Shown in pieces: positions 40,488-44,047 of a DNA stretch of 44,047 nucleotides. A program made the translations under genes and the position numbers. Location: assembly GCA_964418425.1 (NCBI GenBank), contig CAYQLT010000020.1:1-44047 (forward strand). Direction: 5' to 3'. The first letter of the stretch is position 1, and every line of letters begins with the position of its first letter. The DNA is from CAYQLT01 sp964418425. Lineage in GTDB: Bacteria > Bacillota > Limnochordia > Limnochordales > Geochordaceae. The notes beneath the pieces are model-generated. The model saw only the letters and a program-made list of their open reading frames with translations, made no database searches and was not told where the DNA came from.

Positions 40488-43400
40488 GCAGGGCGTTAGC
40501 TGAGTCCAGCGTGGAGCAGGCCGCCTGTATGTGGCTGCGATCCCTTGGTTGGGGGGTCCGGAGCGGCCTAGGCATTGCCCAGGATGAGCCGGGTACAGAG
40601 CGGCAACACTATGGCCAGGTGGTTTTGGAGCGGCGCCTTCGTGACGCGATTGCCCGGGTGAACCCCGGACTGTCAAGCGAAGCCCTCGAAGATGCCTGCC
40701 GTCGAGTCACCCAGCCGGAAGGCGCAACCTTGGAGGCCCGCAACCGTACCTTCCACCGCATGATCAGCGATGGCGTCAGTGTGGAGTATTACGGGGGTGA
40801 CGGCCTCATCGCGGGGGCGCAGGTAAGGGTAGTCGACTTTGAGGATCCGGACAACAACGACTGGGTGGCGGTCAACCAGTTCATCGTCTCCGAAGGAAAG
40901 CACCTCCGTCGGCCGGATATCGTGCTCTTTCTAAACGGCCTGCCGCTCGTGCTCATTGAGCTCAAGAACCCAGCTGACGAGGACGCCACCATCTGGACCG
41001 GCTTCGAGCAGCTTCAGACTTATAAGGCCGAACTTCCAACCCTGTTTGTTTTCAACGAGTTGCTCGTGATCTCGGACGGGGTCGAGGCCCGGCTGGGAAC
41101 GCTTACGGCCGGTCGGGAATGGTTCAAGCCCTGGCGCACGATTGCCGGGCAGCAGGTGGAAGACGTGGGTCTGTCCCAACTCGAGGTGCTGCTGAAGGGC
41201 GTCTTCGAGAAGCATCGTTTCCTCGAGTTGCTGCGTGATTTTATCGTGTTCGAGGACGAGGGCGGCGGACGGCTTATCAAGAAGGTGGCGGGCTACCACC
41301 AGTTCCACGCCGTCCGGGTGGCGGTGGAGGAGACGTTACGCGCCGCTCAGCTCCGGTCGGCGGGAGAGGCTGCCGAGGAGCCGGGGCGCTACGAAGCCGG
41401 CAAGCGGCACGGCGGCAGGCCGGGCGACCGCCGGATCGGCGTGGTGTGGCACACACAGGGTTCGGGCAAGAGCCTGACCATGGCCTTGTATGCAGGCCGG
41501 ATCATCCGCGAGCCGGCCATGCAGAACCCCACCCTCGTCGTTCTTACTGACCGTAACGACCTTGACGACCAGCTTTTCGGTACGTTTTCGCGTTGCCAGG
41601 ACATCCTGCGCCAGCCGCCGGTGCAGGCCGAGAGCCGGGCCGACCTGCGCCAGAGGCTCTCGGTGAAGGCGGGCGGAGTGGTCTTCACCACCATCCAGAA
41701 GTTCCTGCCCGAGGAGAAGGGTGACCGGCACCCGACGCTCTCCGCACGCCGCAACATCGTCGTCATCGCCGACGAGGCCCATCGAAGCCAGTACGATTTC
41801 ATCGACGGCTTCGCGCGCCATATGCGCGATGCTCTGCCTAATGCCTCTTTCATAGGGTTCACGGGCACGCCGATCGAGACAGCCGACGCCAACACGCGGG
41901 CGGTCTTCGGTGACTACATCTCGGTCTACGACATCCAGCGCGCGGTCGACGATCACGCGACCGTCCCGATTTACTACGAGAGCCGACTGGCAAAACTGGC
42001 GCTCGACGAATCCGAGCGACCCCGCATCGACCCCGACTTCGAAGAGGTGACCGAGGGCGAGGAACTTGAGCGTAAGGAAAGACTCAAGACCAAGTGGGCG
42101 CAGCTGGAAGCCATCGTAGGGGCCGAGAAGCGCCTGAAGCTCATCGCACGGGACATCGTGGAGCACTTCGAAAGGCGGCTCGAGACGCTGGACGGCAAGG
42201 CGATGGTAGTGTGCATGAGCCGGCGCATCTGCATGGATCTTCACGACGAAATCGTGAGGCTCCGCCCGGACTGGTTTCACGAGGACGACGACAAGGGGTT
42301 CCTCAAAGTGGTGATGACAGGCAGTGCCGCGGAAGGCCCGCGCGTGGCGCAGCACGCCCGTAACAAAGCGCGCCGAGAGCTGCTGGCCAACCGGTTCCGG
42401 GACCCCAAGGACCCCTTCCGCATGGTCATCGTCCGCGACATGTGGCTCACCGGCTTTGACTGCCCGAGCCTGCACACGATGTACCTGGACAAGCCCATGC
42501 GTGGTCACGGGCTGATGCAGGCCATCGCCCGGGTTAACCGGGTCTTCCGGGACAAGCCGGGCGGGCTCGTGGTCGACTACCTGGGCCTTGCTCACGAGCT
42601 CAAGGCGGCGCTTGCCACGTACACCGAAAGCGGGGGCAGGGGAAGGACTGCCATCGACCAGCAGGAGGCGGTGGCGGTGATGCTGGAGAAATACGAGATA
42701 TGCTGCGACCTCTTCCACGGCTTCGACTGGTCGAGGTGGGTGAGCGGCTCTGCCGAGGAGCGGCTCTCGCTTCTGCCCTCGGCCCAGGAGCACGTTTTGG
42801 CTCAGCAGGACGGGAAGGATCGCTTCATGAAGGCCGTGGCCGACCTCTCCCGGGCCTTCGCCCTGGCCGTACCGCACGAGCAGGCGCTCGCCATCCGGGA
42901 CCACGTGGCCTTCTTCCAGGCTGTGCGGGCGGGGCTGGCGAAGCGGGCACCGGGCGAGGCGAAGCCCGAGGAGGAACTGGACCATGCCATCCGGCAGATC
43001 GTCTCTCGCGCCGTCGCGTCCGAGGGCGTGGTGGATATCTTCGCGGCGGCAGGCCTGAGAAAACCGGATATCTCCATTCTCTCGGAAGAATTCCTGGCCG
43101 AGGTGCGCAGGATGCCGCACAAGAACCTGGCGGTGGAGTTGCTGCGCAAACTGCTGAACGGCGAGATTCGCACCCGCCGGTCCAAGAACATCGTCCAGGC
43201 CCGTTCGTTCACCGAGCTGCTCGAGCAGGCGATCCGCCGCTACCAGAACCGCTCTATCGAGGCGGCACAGGTGATCGAGGAACTGATCGCACTCGCCCGG
43301 GAGATGCGGGAGGCGGACCGGCGGGGCGAGCAACTCGGTCTCAGCGAAGAGGAGCTGGCCTTCTACGACGCCCTGGGGACCAACGACAGCGCCGTCAAGA

Positions 43401-43651
43401 TCTTAGGCGACGAGACGCTGCGCGGCATCGCCCGGGAACTCGTGGCCGCCGTGCGCGCCAACGTCACAATTGACTGGACGGTGCGCGAGAACGTGCGCGC
43501 CCACCTACGGGTGATCGTGAAGCGAATCCTGCGCAAGCACGGCTACCCGCCGGACAGACAGGAAAAGGCGACTCAGACCGTGCTGGAGCAGGCGGAAGCC
43601 CTCTCGCAGGCGTGGGCGGTGGCAGAGACGGTCTCGCCAGGGAGCCCGTAG
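40484..43651 (+). CDS. hsdR: type I restriction endonuclease subunit (HsdR)
   Basis: This 1055-residue motor and nuclease subunit has an N-terminal PD-(D/E)xK nuclease domain with D145, E159 and K161 (RRPDIVLFLNGLPLVLIELK). A superfamily 2 translocase follows, with Walker A TQGSGKS at about 324-330, DEAHRS at 430-435, FTGTPI and the MTGFDCPSL-type motif (MWLTGFDCPSLHTMYLDKPM). The C-terminal domain is helical. ATG 40484 overlaps the ancestral stop of the DUF3644-type gene; the frame is open further upstream, but that reads the previous gene out of frame. With HsdM and HsdS it cuts unmethylated DNA away from its site. Confidence 0.95.
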   Translation: MSRALAESSVEQAACMWLRSLGWGVRSGLGIAQDEPGTERQHYGQVVLERRLRDAIARVNPGLSSEALEDACRRVTQPEGATLEARNRTFHRMISDGVSVEYYGGDGLIAGAQVRVVDFEDPDNNDWVAVNQFIVSEGKHLRRPDIVLFLNGLPLVLIELKNPADEDATIWTGFEQLQTYKAELPTLFVFNELLVISDGVEARLGTLTAGREWFKPWRTIAGQQVEDVGLSQLEVLLKGVFEKHRFLELLRDFIVFEDEGGGRLIKKVAGYHQFHAVRVAVEETLRAAQLRSAGEAAEEPGRYEAGKRHGGRPGDRRIGVVWHTQGSGKSLTMALYAGRIIREPAMQNPTLVVLTDRNDLDDQLFGTFSRCQDILRQPPVQAESRADLRQRLSVKAGGVVFTTIQKFLPEEKGDRHPTLSARRNIVVIADEAHRSQYDFIDGFARHMRDALPNASFIGFTGTPIETADANTRAVFGDYISVYDIQRAVDDHATVPIYYESRLAKLALDESERPRIDPDFEEVTEGEELERKERLKTKWAQLEAIVGAEKRLKLIARDIVEHFERRLETLDGKAMVVCMSRRICMDLHDEIVRLRPDWFHEDDDKGFLKVVMTGSAAEGPRVAQHARNKARRELLANRFRDPKDPFRMVIVRDMWLTGFDCPSLHTMYLDKPMRGHGLMQAIARVNRVFRDKPGGLVVDYLGLAHELKAALATYTESGGRGRTAIDQQEAVAVMLEKYEICCDLFHGFDWSRWVSGSAEERLSLLPSAQEHVLAQQDGKDRFMKAVADLSRAFALAVPHEQALAIRDHVAFFQAVRAGLAKRAPGEAKPEEELDHAIRQIVSRAVASEGVVDIFAAAGLRKPDISILSEEFLAEVRRMPHKNLAVELLRKLLNGEIRTRRSKNIVQARSFTELLEQAIRRYQNRSIEAAQVIEELIALAREMREADRRGEQLGLSEEELAFYDALGTNDSAVKILGDETLRGIARELVAAVRANVTIDWTVRENVRAHLRVIVKRILRKHGYPPDRQEKATQTVLEQAEALSQAWAVAETVSPGSP

Positions 43652-44047
43652 CCGCCTGCCCACAACGGCCACGCCTTGAATTCGGTGGGCGCGGGCGCTG
43701 CCGGCTCGGTGAGAAGGGAGCGCAAATTCGAGTCACCCGCCACACGGGGCTCGTGCAGGCAGTGGTCATGGCATCCCTCGCATTGTTTGTGGCGGCGTTC
43801 ACACCGGTGCTGGGGTAGACGCCGGGGCCTCGAGTGACTCCCTCACCCGCCATGGCGCCCGGCTCCTGACGGGTACGCCACACCGTGTGGTAACCGGATG
43901 ATCGACGGGGACAGCCCGAGGCTTCCTGCGGTGATGTCGTGTGGCCGGCCGAGTCATACGGCCCGGAACGCCTGCCGGGATCACTCGGGCCGGACGGACT
44001 GGCGTTGTACACCTCGTAGATACAATTCAAACTCCCAAATAGCGACA
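43652..44047. other. gene-free right edge of the window
   Basis: No gene is recognisable on either strand. Bases 43658-43663 (GCCCAC) and 43685-43690 (GTGGGC) can pair across 21 bases, without a T-run. CCACAC-C-GTGTGG at 43878-43890 is a 13-base palindrome of unknown meaning. A gene may begin beyond the edge. Confidence 0.45.

Noticed and set aside
43658..43690. Hairpin after hsdR as a terminator
   Set aside because: Six-base stem with a 21-base loop and no T-run.
1..44047. CRISPR arrays, tRNA or rRNA genes, insertion sequences, riboswitches
   Set aside because: I looked for regular repeats, cloverleaf or rRNA signatures, transposase motifs and conserved leader structures and saw none that hold up by eye.

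Overview
The window is GC-rich, densely coded DNA with strong AGGAGG-type ribosome-binding sites, many ATGA/GTGA stop-start overlaps and sigma70-type (TTGACA/TAnnnT) promoters. It looks like a high-GC bacterium of Gram-positive ancestry. None of its five ABC substrate-binding proteins has a lipobox cysteine after the signal sequence, and two carry twin-arginine signals. This fits soluble periplasmic proteins and therefore possibly a two-membrane envelope, as in Limnochordia-type Bacillota; other high-GC lineages such as Chloroflexota are not excluded. The phylum is inference.

Positions 1-19072 (plus strand): after the last codons of a nitroreductase-like gene comes a LacI-family regulator with a readable promoter and two operator-like palindromes. 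A long co-directional run follows: an ABC transporter of the NitT/TauT, NMT1/THI5 type (permease, binding protein, ATPase), a PLP D-cysteine desulfhydrase/ACC deaminase-like enzyme, a creatininase-family amidohydrolase, a second paralogous transporter cassette in the same order, a luciferase-like (LLM) oxidoreductase, a DapA-like aldolase/lyase, and cofG plus cofH, the two halves of Fo (deazaflavin) synthase. A second unit starts with its own promoter: a UTRA-type GntR regulator, a third NMT1-like binding protein, a cytoplasmic alkaline-phosphatase-superfamily hydrolase, an ATPase and a permease. The first run reads as import and breakdown of a nitrogen heterocycle, with deazaflavin synthesis built in. 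The second reads as import and hydrolysis of a phospho-, phosphono- or similar ester.

Positions 19084-28333 (minus strand): a molybdenum hydroxylase (large, FAD and 2Fe-2S subunits) whose genes are split by a sugar-type ABC transporter lacking an ATPase and by a 3-hydroxyisobutyrate/tartronate-semialdehyde dehydrogenase-like gene. Upstream of it lies a cysteine-synthase-like PLP enzyme with its own promoter. Divergent from that (28591-31111, plus) are an enolase-superfamily (MLE-type) enzyme and a regulator with a GGDEF-like fold and a C-terminal helix-turn-helix.

Positions 31122-34703 (minus strand): a cyanate module of binding protein, permease, ATPase and cyanase behind a near-consensus promoter. 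Positions 34787-36199 are eroded DNA with a short-chain dehydrogenase remnant and a frameshifted ACT-domain gene.

Positions 36200-43651 (plus strand): a type I restriction-modification locus, hsdM - hsdS - DUF3644/HEPN-like gene - hsdR. The DUF3644 gene carries an in-frame TGA 41 codons before an ancestral stop that overlaps the hsdR start. The last 396 bases hold nothing I recognise.
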